Shown here: one piece after another, positions 1 to 6,841 of the stretch
Layout of the letters: every line of letters begins with the position of its first letter
Numbering within the stretch: position 1 is the stretch's first letter
NCBI GenBank assembly: GCA_017460085.1
Contig: JAFUBQ010000013.1
Location: 62,001 to 126,000, forward strand
Reading direction: 5' to 3'
Origin: Alphaproteobacteria bacterium
Lineage (GTDB): Bacteria > Pseudomonadota > Alphaproteobacteria > RF32 > CAG-239
Length of the DNA stretch: 64,000 nucleotides
Position numbers and translations under genes: made by a program
The notes under the pieces: generated by a model
The model's input: the letters and a program-made list of their open reading frames with translations, nothing else
Told to the model about the DNA's origin: nothing
The model's database searches: none

Positions 1-7
1 CAACAAA

Positions 8-124
8 TTTTACCTATCGGTAATATTTGAACACATTTGTTACAAAATGAAAAATATTTTCCTTTTCGGTAAAATTTACTTGATTTTAATTTTTAATATG
101 TTATAATTTTACCGAGAGGTAAAA
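8..124 (+). promoter_or_regulatory. hipBA promoter with three operator boxes
   Basis: Three 18-bp dyads share the geometry TTTTACC-N4-GGTAAAA. Box 1 is at 8-25, box 2 at 57-74 (imperfect left arm) and box 3 at 107-124 (perfect). Their centres are 49 and 50 bp apart. A promoter lies between boxes 2 and 3: TTGATT at 80-85, a 16-bp spacer, and TATAAT at 102-107. Box 3 touches the -10 and contains the GAGGT ribosome binding site of the next gene. HipB-type antitoxins are known to bind such dyads and repress their own operon, so autoregulation is inferred. Confidence 0.7.
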
Positions 125-125
125 A

Positions 126-332
126 ATGAAGATTAAGACAACAAAAGATATTGCCATTCTGATTAAAACCGAGCGGAAAAAGCAAAACTTAACACAAACC
201 GAACTTGCCGGATTGTGCAACGTCGGTTTACGTTTTATCGTGGATGTTGAAGCAGGTAAAGAAACTTGCCAAATCGGTAAAGTGCTAAAGGTTTTGGATG
301 TTTTGGGCATTAATTTAGAGATAAAGGAATAA
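126..332 (+). CDS. hipB: HipB-like antitoxin, XRE-family HTH
   Basis: This 68-aa protein is almost entirely one helix-turn-helix domain of the Cro/C1 type; the segment LTQTELAGLCNVGLRFI is the HTH. It is the short HipB form, which binds operator DNA and neutralises the HipA kinase next door. The start follows GAGGT by 5 nt. Its stop is 4 bp before the hipA start, so the two are one operon, and three palindromic boxes upstream suggest self-repression. The ORF on the opposite strand is a shadow. Confidence 0.85.
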   Translation: MKIKTTKDIAILIKTERKKQNLTQTELAGLCNVGLRFIVDVEAGKETCQIGKVLKVLDVLGINLEIKE

Positions 333-336
333 GGAA

Positions 337-1566
337 ATGCCGACATTGGATGTATATTTCTATGGTAAAAAAATAGGTAAACTGACCGAAAAGAACTCTC
401 GGCTATCTTTCAAATATAATGAAAATGCCGATACACCGTTGTCGGTCAATCTGCCGTTGCAAAAAGAAGCCTTCAACGACAAACTGACACGCAGTTTCTT
501 TAATAATCTGTTGCCGGAAGAAGGAATTCGTGAAGCCGTTGCTCGCTATAAGCAGGTTTCATCCAATAATCCGTTTGCCTTATTAAAGGAAATCGGCGGT
601 GAATGTGCCGGTGCGGTTGAACTGTATCCGGAAGGATACATCAGAGAAAATGAACCGTCGGTATTAAAGCCGATTAGTCAGGAGAAAATCGCCGAACTGT
701 TGAAAAATCAGGCACAAATACCATTGCTGACCGGTGAGGAAATCCGTTTATCATTGGCCGGAGCGCAGCAAAAGATTGCCTTGGCGATTATTCCGGAAGG
801 TTCGGATAACTACTATCTGCCGCAGGGAGACTACATTTCAACGCATATTATCAAGCCGCAAAATCCGTATTTTGAGGACATTATTTACAATGAGCATTTT
901 TGTATGTCGCTTGCAAAACTTATCGGATTGCCGACTGCAACTTCATTTATAAAGAATTTTGCCGGAGAATTCGGATATGTGGTGAAGCGCTTTGACCGTG
1001 AAACAGATAGCACAATGGCCTCGGGCTTAAAACGCATACATCAGGAAGATTTTTGCCAAGCGTTGTGTATGCCGGATAAAAAATACCAAAAGGAGGGCGG
1101 ACCGAGCATTAAACAATGCTATAAGTTTATTGCTGCGGCTGATTTTAATCGCAAGGCCGATGCTTTAATGAATTTTTTGAAAACCATAGTATTTAACTTC
1201 ATTATCGGTAATTCCGATGCTCACGGCAAGAATTTTTCTTTTCTGCATCGTGGCGGCAAATATGAACTTTCGCCATTGTATGATTTGGTATCAACGCAGG
1301 TTTATACAGTGCTTTCACCGAATTTGGCAATGTCTGTCGGAGGTGAATACAATCCGAATTTAATTCATCGCAGTCATTTTATTGCCATGGCAAAAGATTT
1401 GGAAATTAAGCCGACAATGGTGGAAAAGATTATTGATGAAATGAGCGCCAAAATAACAGCGGCATTACCGGAACTTGATAAGCAATTCGCCGAAAACGGT
1501 ATCAAAACAGAGATTATTGCTCAAATAAAGGCATTGATAGAAAACAGAATAAAACAAATTTCATAA
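337..1566 (+). CDS. hipA: HipA family serine/threonine kinase toxin
   Basis: This is a 409-aa HipA-type toxin of normal family length. The N-terminal region matches the HipA N1 (Couple_hipA) domain and the rest the HipA_C kinase fold. The catalytic segment NFIIGNSDAHGKNFSF carries the catalytic Asp and the metal-binding Asn; LSPLYDLVST supplies the second metal-binding Asp. Known HipA proteins phosphorylate glutamyl-tRNA synthetase or other targets and cause dormancy; the target here is unknown. The gene is translated from a GGAA-type site just after hipB and ends at a strong hairpin terminator. The frame is intact, so the module looks functional. Confidence 0.9.
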   Translation: MPTLDVYFYGKKIGKLTEKNSRLSFKYNENADTPLSVNLPLQKEAFNDKLTRSFFNNLLPEEGIREAVARYKQVSSNNPFALLKEIGGECAGAVELYPEGYIRENEPSVLKPISQEKIAELLKNQAQIPLLTGEEIRLSLAGAQQKIALAIIPEGSDNYYLPQGDYISTHIIKPQNPYFEDIIYNEHFCMSLAKLIGLPTATSFIKNFAGEFGYVVKRFDRETDSTMASGLKRIHQEDFCQALCMPDKKYQKEGGPSIKQCYKFIAAADFNRKADALMNFLKTIVFNFIIGNSDAHGKNFSFLHRGGKYELSPLYDLVSTQVYTVLSPNLAMSVGGEYNPNLIHRSHFIAMAKDLEIKPTMVEKIIDEMSAKITAALPELDKQFAENGIKTEIIAQIKALIENRIKQIS

Positions 1567-1604
1567 ACTTTGGGACCGAATGTCTACTTTTGCAAAAAAA
1601 AGTA

Positions 1605-1626
1605 AAGGAGGCCACAAGGCCTCCTT
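1605..1626. terminator. bidirectional terminator after hipA
   Basis: A perfect 9-bp stem AAGGAGGCC/GGCCTCCTT has a 4-nt loop (ACAA). It is followed by T-rich sequence on the plus strand and by an eight-T run on the minus strand. It therefore serves both hipA and the convergent gene at 1630. Two related hairpins recur at 3226-3247 and 5255-5276. Confidence 0.8.
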
Positions 1627-1629
1627 CTT

Positions 1630-2211
1630 TTAGCGGAAAAAGTTAGGAATAATCATTGCTATACAAAACCCAAAATATAACCCGTAAATCGTGCCGATGA
1701 TTATAGACAGCACTTTAAGAACTTTGGGCGGCAAGCTGTGTAATGCAAGCATAATAATCGCCATCGGTGCAATGATTTTGTAAGTATTACCGAGCGGGAA
1801 CCATAAAAAGGGTGCATTGTCTTGGCATAAAAAACATATAACCGCTCCAAAAGCAATTTCGCCCAAAACGCACAAGTATTGATATTGTTGCGGAATGATT
1901 TTGCGCCGAAAAACTTCATAAAAAACAAAAATCGGCAGCGACCAAATATAGAAAAACAATATCCATTTGGCATTTACGGCACATGTGCATATTTGCGGGT
2001 AGGTGCAAGCTCCTTGCAAATAACTTTGATAATCAAATGTTTTTGTAATGTATCCGTATTCGAACGCAAAGCAATCAATCAGCTCAAGTTTGTCTTGGTC
2101 TAATTCGGCAATAAGCCATATCATAGCCCACAATAAAATATTGCACACAAGAAAACACCCGAGATATTTAAATGTCGTATATATTCTATCTTTTGTTACC
2201 ATTTTGTTCAT
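1630..2211 (-). CDS. hypothetical polytopic membrane protein
   Basis: I do not recognise the family. The 193-aa protein has about five hydrophobic helices: one near the N-terminus, two around the middle (WILFFYIWSLPIFVF and a second ending in VICFL), and two in the C-terminal third. I chose the ATG at 2211 rather than an upstream GTG at 2235, because the ATG follows a purine-rich stretch and clears the upstream stop at 2217. It lies immediately downstream of the transglycosylase-like gene, probably in the same transcript. That position fits a membrane partner or immunity protein for the hydrolase, but nothing in the sequence proves it. It ends at the shared hairpin terminator. Confidence 0.6.
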   Translation of the reverse strand: MNKMVTKDRIYTTFKYLGCFLVCNILLWAMIWLIAELDQDKLELIDCFAFEYGYITKTFDYQSYLQGACTYPQICTCAVNAKWILFFYIWSLPIFVFYEVFRRKIIPQQYQYLCVLGEIAFGAVICFLCQDNAPFLWFPLGNTYKIIAPMAIIMLALHSLPPKVLKVLSIIIGTIYGLYFGFCIAMIIPNFFR

Positions 2212-2216
2212 TTTTA

Positions 2217-2990
2217 TTATCTTTTCTTTAACCACGGTTTTTGATTATATATCGTTCTGGTTCTCGCGCCATAATCGTTGACCTGCATCGCTCCGGTTCG
2301 GTTATAAAGTGTGGCGATTTTCTCTATTGTAGGATTATGAATGGAATTTTGCAACCTTTTTATGACTTGCACACCCAATTCTATATTTTGTTCGGGATTA
2401 TAAGTGTCGTAATGCTGTCCGTCAAAATTTCCCCAAGTCTGCCCCTGAATGTTCATCGGCATCTGACTGCCAGATGTTCCCAAAACATCCCCGACATAAT
2501 TAGCTCCGCCCCAATGCCCTGTAGCACCTTCATTATACATAATAGCTTTAACTAAATCCGGGTCAACATTATACTGACTTGCGTATTTTTCAATAACATC
2601 ACTGTATTTGTTTACATAATGAGCTCCTATAGGTGGTATAGTATACATTGGCATATCATGATTTGCATTTGGATTGTTCTCTATATCCAAGAATAAATTG
2701 TTGCCGTTACTCATTTGTTCAACTCTTTCATCTTTGTCCATATAATTATCATATGGACGTAACGATTGTTGATTTTGTTCTTGCCATAGATTTCTTGTAT
2801 AATCCGTATTACCTGCATTATTCAAAACAAAACCGTTTTTATCAACAAGGTGATAGCTGATACTGCCATCAGGTCGTGTAAAAGGAACTATTTTTGCTGT
2901 GTTTTTATCAAAATTTTGAAGATAGCGTTCATAATCTTCTTTGGTTGCATATGCACCAGTTCCGAATATTTTTCCGATTGATTTACTCAT
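2217..2990 (-). CDS. lytic-transglycosylase-like protein without signal peptide
   Basis: The C-terminal half of this 257-aa protein resembles the soluble lytic transglycosylase (SLT, goose-lysozyme-like) fold. After YASQYNVDPDLVKAIMYNEG the Glu at about residue 154 sits where the catalytic Glu of SLT enzymes lies. The N-terminal about 120 residues are Asn/Asp-rich and unassigned. There is no signal peptide or membrane helix, unusual for a housekeeping transglycosylase; the protein may be delivered by another route or act in lysis. The ATG at 2990 follows AAAGG by 7 nt and is preferred over the ATG at 3005, which has no ribosome site. Its upstream region (3038-3247) is nearly identical to the one in front of the hydrolase gene at 4310. 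Confidence 0.6.
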   Translation of the reverse strand: MSKSIGKIFGTGAYATKEDYERYLQNFDKNTAKIVPFTRPDGSISYHLVDKNGFVLNNAGNTDYTRNLWQEQNQQSLRPYDNYMDKDERVEQMSNGNNLFLDIENNPNANHDMPMYTIPPIGAHYVNKYSDVIEKYASQYNVDPDLVKAIMYNEGATGHWGGANYVGDVLGTSGSQMPMNIQGQTWGNFDGQHYDTYNPEQNIELGVQVIKRLQNSIHNPTIEKIATLYNRTGAMQVNDYGARTRTIYNQKPWLKKR

Positions 2991-3126
2991 TTCATTACCT
3001 TTCATGTTAAATTGTTAAAATCGCACCAAAATATATATTTCTTATTATATGATGACGCATAATTAAATTGCAGAAGTGTTAAAACCGTTGCAAATTGTTT
3101 AGAAATATGCTATTTTGGTAGTGTAT

Positions 3127-3155
3127 CTATTAACATAAAACAGGATAGCTGTCAA
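3127..3155 (-). promoter_or_regulatory. promoter in repeat A for the transglycosylase-like gene
   Basis: On the minus strand TTGACA (3150-3155) and TAATAG (3127-3132) are separated by 17 bp. This gives an untranslated leader of roughly 130 nt before the ATG at 2990. The identical arrangement is in repeat B. Confidence 0.65.
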
Positions 3156-3225
3156 GTTTAAAATAAGAAAAATATAAAAATAAACCTGTGTATAAAATGA
3201 AAAATCTTATTTTATTACAAGAGTA

Positions 3226-3247
3226 AAGGAGGCTAAAGAGCCTCCTT
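3226..3247. terminator. terminator hairpin in repeat A
   Basis: The stem AAGGAGGCT/AGCCTCCTT (9 bp, loop AAAG) lies immediately downstream of the small open frame at 3251. It uses the same CGCTAAAAGAAGGAGGC junction seen after the gene at 1630. Confidence 0.7.
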
Positions 3248-3250
3248 CTT

Positions 3251-3379
3251 TTAGCGGTGTGTATCCATAACATACGCAAGGTCATCATCATTCCACAGAC
3301 CTTCTTGTTTGGGATAATTTAAAGCAAAATTAAAATCGGTAATTTGATTAGAAAATAATATTGACAACAAATGACTCGC
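3251..3379 (-). pseudogene. possible C-terminal gene remnant
   Basis: An open minus-strand frame of about 43 codons ends in EGLWNDDDLAYVMDTHR and stops directly at the repeat-A terminator. It has no ATG and is closed upstream by an in-frame TAG at 3380-3382. Its position mirrors that of the intact gene 5298-5846 relative to repeat B. It may be the surviving tail of a gene lost during duplication of the cassette. The family is not recognised. Confidence 0.3.
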
Positions 3380-3536
3380 CTAAAATCCGAAGGTCAGATT
3401 AAAGGATAACAAAATCAAAGGAAAAACGGAAATTCGGTGAGGCGTGGTGCTTTTCGTGGGGCAGAGATAACAAAAAATGTGTTTCTTTAATATATTTTAA
3501 ATAGATATTACATAAAATACGTTCAGAGGTATAAAA

Positions 3537-4280
3537 ATGAAAAAGTGTATTTTGATTTTAGGGTTGTTTTTGAGTTTAGTCGCAAATGCTCAGGCTGATG
3601 TTTGTTATCATATAAATGAAACAGTAGCTAAAAAAGCGGTTGGTATAATTAAAATACAAAAAGAGATATACCAATATTGTTCTATTTGTGCCGATGCAGA
3701 GCCGCAAACACTTGAAGTTCATGATATAAAGGATAATAATCCAATTTATGTTAACGGTATTGCTTTGGATTTGGCTCATACATATTATAAGCAAAATAAC
3801 AAGTTCGTAAATCTTGGTATAGCATCCGGTTGTATTGAAGCCGGAGAATATAACATTGCTGCCGAATTAGATGATTTGCCGACAATTCATCGTACTAAAG
3901 AAAGAGATAAAGAACAAGCCCACGCAAAAACTCAGGAAATTTTTGAGAAATGTGTTAATAATGCAAAAATAAATGATAATGTAACCACGGCGGATATGAT
4001 ACGGCAAAATACAGAAATAAATGATTGTTTGGAAAATGCCATAAAAGCAGAAATAAAAAAAGGTTTTAACGCTGAACAACAAGAAAAAATGCTTGAATAT
4101 GTGAAACAAATTCGAGAGGTAGCTTTGAAATTTTATTTTGGAGTTTATACAGAAAACAAATATTGTTATGGTGTGTGTGGTTCAATGACCAATATTTTGC
4201 CATATTCTGATGAAGGTAAAATATTGGCGGATATTCTAGAAAGATTAATTTATTTAAACATTTCTAAAAATGGGTATTAG
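3537..4280 (+). CDS. exported Cys-rich protein, possible lysozyme-inhibitor-like
   Basis: The first 20 residues of this 247-aa protein (MKKCILILGLFLSLVANAQA) are a clear Sec signal peptide, so the product is periplasmic or secreted. The mature part has many Cys residues that could form disulfides. The region from about 130 on (EIFEKCVNN, NTEINDCLENAI, then a long helical stretch) weakly resembles the LprI/DUF1311 lysozyme-inhibitor layout; I am not certain. It lies between two peptidoglycan-hydrolase genes and converges on the second one with 29 bp between them. A role as periplasmic inhibitor or immunity protein is therefore an attractive inference. An AGAGGT ribosome site precedes the ATG. 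Confidence 0.6.
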   Translation: MKKCILILGLFLSLVANAQADVCYHINETVAKKAVGIIKIQKEIYQYCSICADAEPQTLEVHDIKDNNPIYVNGIALDLAHTYYKQNNKFVNLGIASGCIEAGEYNIAAELDDLPTIHRTKERDKEQAHAKTQEIFEKCVNNAKINDNVTTADMIRQNTEINDCLENAIKAEIKKGFNAEQQEKMLEYVKQIREVALKFYFGVYTENKYCYGVCGSMTNILPYSDEGKILADILERLIYLNISKNGY

Positions 4281-4309
4281 CAAAAAACTAATACCCATTC
4301 AAAATAAGT

Positions 4310-5020
4310 TTATTTTATCCTAAACCGATCGAATCTATCAGGTAATCCAACCGTATAGTTATTATAATTAGGATTTTGATTTATTAATTTTTGTTGCTCA
4401 TAATCTAGTTGTCTTTGGTCTAGTATTGCATTGTTTACATTGGCTATTTCCGAAGGTGATAAATTATTTAGAGCTCCGATTGTTTGAGAACCAAATATAC
4501 CATCCTCATCAACGTGCATATTTGTATTTTGGTTTATTGCTTTTTGTGCCCAATATGCAGGTGCTTGAGGGCTATGATTAAAAAATGAATCAAACATAGT
4601 TTCTTGTAGCGGTTGATGTTGTATTTCTCCAATACGATATTTATCGAAGTAATCTTTTCTTGCAATTTGTCGACCTTGGTCATAAGTCAAATCTTTAACA
4701 TTTTCCGGATATCCTTGAGCTAAATCAGGGTGTGCGGATTTGAAGTTATCTAATGTTGTTTGTTGAAATCCCATATTTGTTGGCGTATCAATACGATTTG
4801 CTCTATCTTCATATCCACCTTCTTCTCCTAATGTTCTATTAAATACTCTATCAAAAATAGCATCTTGATTATTGGCGAAATTTTGTTTTTCTCTTGCCAA
4901 GCGGTATGCTTCGGAACTGGGTATTCCACCTGTCGCTCGTCCATAAGCCTCATACGAAGGTAAACTTCCGTCTGAACGTGTTATACGCCTATATTTTTCA
5001 TTTTCATTATTAAAATCCAT
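4310..5020 (-). CDS. GH108/TtsA-like muramidase with peptidoglycan-binding domain
   Basis: The segment LGEEGGYEDRANRIDTPTNM (residues 65-83 region) is the signature of glycoside hydrolase family 108 N-acetylmuramidases; E66 or E67 is the likely catalytic Glu. A C-terminal region (MFDSFFNHSPQAPAYWAQKA, then DEDGIFGSQTIGALNN) matches the peptidoglycan-binding domain that usually follows in this family. Members include TtsA, which acts in holin-like release of typhoid toxin. No signal peptide is present in the 236 aa; the N-terminal 50 residues are polar and unassigned. GGAG precedes the ATG. The promoter lies in repeat B. The gene converges on the putative exported inhibitor. Confidence 0.75.
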   Translation of the reverse strand: MDFNNENEKYRRITRSDGSLPSYEAYGRATGGIPSSEAYRLAREKQNFANNQDAIFDRVFNRTLGEEGGYEDRANRIDTPTNMGFQQTTLDNFKSAHPDLAQGYPENVKDLTYDQGRQIARKDYFDKYRIGEIQHQPLQETMFDSFFNHSPQAPAYWAQKAINQNTNMHVDEDGIFGSQTIGALNNLSPSEIANVNNAILDQRQLDYEQQKLINQNPNYNNYTVGLPDRFDRFRIK

Positions 5021-5156
5021 TGCTTTTCTCCATTAAATTTATTATTAAATTCTTACAAAATAATCAATTTCTTATTATGTGCTGACATATAATCAAATTG
5101 CAGAAGTGTTAAAACTGTTGCAATTTGTTTAGAAATATGCTATTTTGGTAGTGTAT

Positions 5157-5185
5157 CTATTAACATAAAACAGGATAGTTGTCAA
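5157..5185 (-). promoter_or_regulatory. promoter in repeat B for the muramidase gene
   Basis: TTGACA (5180-5185) and TAATAG (5157-5162) on the minus strand are 17 bp apart, as in repeat A. The two hydrolases are thus likely to be co-expressed. Confidence 0.65.
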
Positions 5186-5254
5186 GTTTAAAATAAGAAA
5201 AATATAAAATAAACCTGTGTATGGAATGAGAAATCTTATTTTATTACAAGAGTA

Positions 5255-5276
5255 AAGGAGGCTAAAGAGCCTCCTT
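5255..5276. terminator. terminator hairpin in repeat B
   Basis: The stem AAGGAGGCT/AGCCTCCTT with loop AAAG lies 21 bp downstream of the stop of the minus-strand gene at 5298. Confidence 0.7.
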
Positions 5277-5297
5277 TGTGTTGTGTGAGCCGAAAGA

Positions 5298-5846
5298 CTA
5301 TACTTGCATATATCTCGGCGTTTCAGCAGTGGCTTGCGCCATCAGGACCTCGTGAACGACATCATCAACCATTCCTTTGGCCGCTTCATAAGTACGGATT
5401 TCCGCAGCTTTCTTTTCCGTTTTTTTCTTTTCACGCTCAAGGCGCTTCTTTTCACGGCGTTTTGCACTGTTGACCTTCTTACGGGCTTCGGCTTTTTCAA
5501 CTTCATTACCGAGAAACTCCGTGATTTCTTCATCAAATTCGCCATTGACCACTTCGGTATAGATATCCGACAAGAAGTTCAATTTCTCATTTGTATCTAA
5601 TAACGAAAGAGCATAACGGGCAATTCTTTTGCCACCGAGACGAAGCGTAAAGATGGATTGACTATCGGTATCAACAATCAACTTGTTCATACGATTTTGT
5701 TTATTCCAACTATCTTTCTTGAAGTTGCGCATATTGTCATCCAAAAGATTCAAAATGCGTTTTTTGCAAGTATCGTAGTTGAGTTTTCCTTCATCTTGAT
5801 ATGTTTCAATCTTGACTGCGTTAAATTTTGCTAATGCGTTTTTCAT
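5298..5846 (-). CDS. hypothetical protein, paralogue of 27257-27721
   Basis: I cannot name the family. The first two thirds of this 182-aa protein align by eye with the 154-aa protein at 27257: both have a basic helical start, then SQSIFTLRLGGK against THTVITLRCGAY, then a helical stretch, then NGEFDEEI against NGAFDKEI. The C-terminal third is a highly charged Lys/Glu/Arg helix, probably coiled coil. GAAAGGAAAC precedes the ATG. It lies 22 bp downstream of the gene at 5869 and likely shares its transcript. Two diverged copies on one island suggest an island-specific function, perhaps nucleic-acid binding given the charge. Confidence 0.65.
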   Translation of the reverse strand: MKNALAKFNAVKIETYQDEGKLNYDTCKKRILNLLDDNMRNFKKDSWNKQNRMNKLIVDTDSQSIFTLRLGGKRIARYALSLLDTNEKLNFLSDIYTEVVNGEFDEEITEFLGNEVEKAEARKKVNSAKRREKKRLEREKKKTEKKAAEIRTYEAAKGMVDDVVHEVLMAQATAETPRYMQV

Positions 5847-5868
5847 TTTAGTTTCCTTTCAAAGTATA

Positions 5869-6279
5869 TTAGTGGTTAATAAATGATTTTTCTGCGTCAA
5901 AGCCCTCATAGCCAGAAAATGCTTTTATTATTGCCTGTTTCTGACATTCGCAAGAGCATACGAATTGAATGGGATTGACATCACAAAATACTGCTAATTC
6001 CGCAAATATTGCTTTTTTTGATAATTCATCAAAAGCCATACTTATTCTGTTACTAAAGTCAAACCCTATTGGGACATCATAATTGTTTAACGTTCCATCA
6101 TATGCATGAAATTTATATTCACTTCTGATAATTTGTTCACCATCGGTAACTAATTCCATTATAGGAATGAATGTATATGCCTTTGATGGTTCGTGTCCGT
6201 TTCGCAGAATATTTTTATCTATCGCATTTCCGTTTATCGGATTGATTATATATACTTGACTGTACGTTTTACTTGTCAT
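5869..6279 (-). CDS. hypothetical protein
   Basis: No recognisable domain is seen in these 136 aa. The sequence looks like a compact mixed alpha/beta protein. A CSCEC cysteine cluster near residue 110 could bind metal. The ATG has a strong AGGAAAGGAAA site. The gene probably forms an operon with 5298-5846 downstream and perhaps with the 35-aa gene upstream. Confidence 0.6.
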   Translation of the reverse strand: MTSKTYSQVYIINPINGNAIDKNILRNGHEPSKAYTFIPIMELVTDGEQIIRSEYKFHAYDGTLNNYDVPIGFDFSNRISMAFDELSKKAIFAELAVFCDVNPIQFVCSCECQKQAIIKAFSGYEGFDAEKSFINH

Positions 6280-6414
6280 TTTGTTTCCTTTCCTAAATAA
6301 AATTGTTGTTAATGTTAAAAAGGCATAATAATTCTGTTATCGGAATTGCAGACGTCATCTGCCAAACCAATGGTTAAATCGGTTATTGTTAGGGGTTAAT
6401 TTGTCGGCTTAAAG

Positions 6415-6522
6415 CTAATATGCCATGCGAGCGATATTAACGAGATTTTCAAGCCTTTGGGCTTCTTTCTTCGTCAGATACGACTTCCGGAAAGAATTCC
6501 AAATGTAAAATAACTTTCTCAT
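6415..6522 (-). CDS. 35-aa hypothetical protein
   Basis: This small frame starts MRKLFYIWNSFRKSYLTKKE and ends in ARMAY. The ATG follows AAAGGA by 6 nt. It is basic and amphipathic at the N-terminus, with no recognised family. The good ribosome site and clean position between the genes at 5869 and 6842 argue for a real gene, but there is no homology evidence. Confidence 0.5.
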   Translation of the reverse strand: MRKLFYIWNSFRKSYLTKKEAQRLENLVNIARMAY

Positions 6523-6645
6523 GTTCAATCCTTTCATCTTGCTGTTTTGGGTATAAAATCCCTGTTATGGAAAATAGGCATCCCTTTTTACCATTGAGCT
6601 TTCATACTTAATGATTACGTTATTTTTTGTGGCGCTATTGTCGCC

Positions 6646-6683
6646 TTACAATCATAGTATCAAATTTAAAAATCTGATTGTAA
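6646..6683 (-). promoter_or_regulatory. dyad with candidate promoter
   Basis: The 9-bp perfect arms TTACAATCA (6646-6654) and TGATTGTAA (6675-6683) bracket a minus-strand promoter-like pair: TTTACA overlapping the distal arm, then 17 bp, then GATACT. A regulator binding the arms would cover both promoter boxes. It would drive the 35-aa gene and the operon at 5298-6279. Confidence 0.45.
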
Positions 6684-6730
6684 AGCATTATTTTGAGGTC
6701 AAAATTTTCAAAAACCGGTTTTGGATGGAT

Positions 6731-6760
6731 ATTGATGTAAATGGATGTAAAACGATGTAA
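6731..6760 (+). repeat. three 10-bp phased GATGTAA repeats
   Basis: Three consecutive 10-mers, each NNNGATGTAA, place the same 7-mer at 6734, 6744 and 6754. This is about one helical turn apart, so a protein would contact one DNA face. The rest of 6523-6841 shows no gene. Confidence 0.6.
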
Positions 6761-6841
6761 TTTTTCTGAAATCCGAAATGCCGGATTTTGTAATTTTTTA
6801 TCACTTTTTAGGGAAAAATGCCGGAGAATCGGAAAAATTAA

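Larger units (their letters stand above)
3038..3247. repeat. 210-bp direct repeat, copy A
   Basis: This segment recurs with few differences at 5068-5276. Shared landmarks are the stretches TTGCAGAAGTGTTAAAAC and GTAGTGTATCTATTAACAT, a minus-strand promoter, and a terminator hairpin at the distal end. Each copy lies just upstream of a peptidoglycan-hydrolase gene on the minus strand, so the repeat is a duplicated terminator-promoter-leader cassette. Confidence 0.9.
5068..5276. repeat. 209-bp direct repeat, copy B
   Basis: This is the second copy of the cassette at 3038-3247, with a handful of substitutions and one deleted A. It joins the end of the gene at 5298 to the start of the muramidase gene at 5020. 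Confidence 0.9.
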
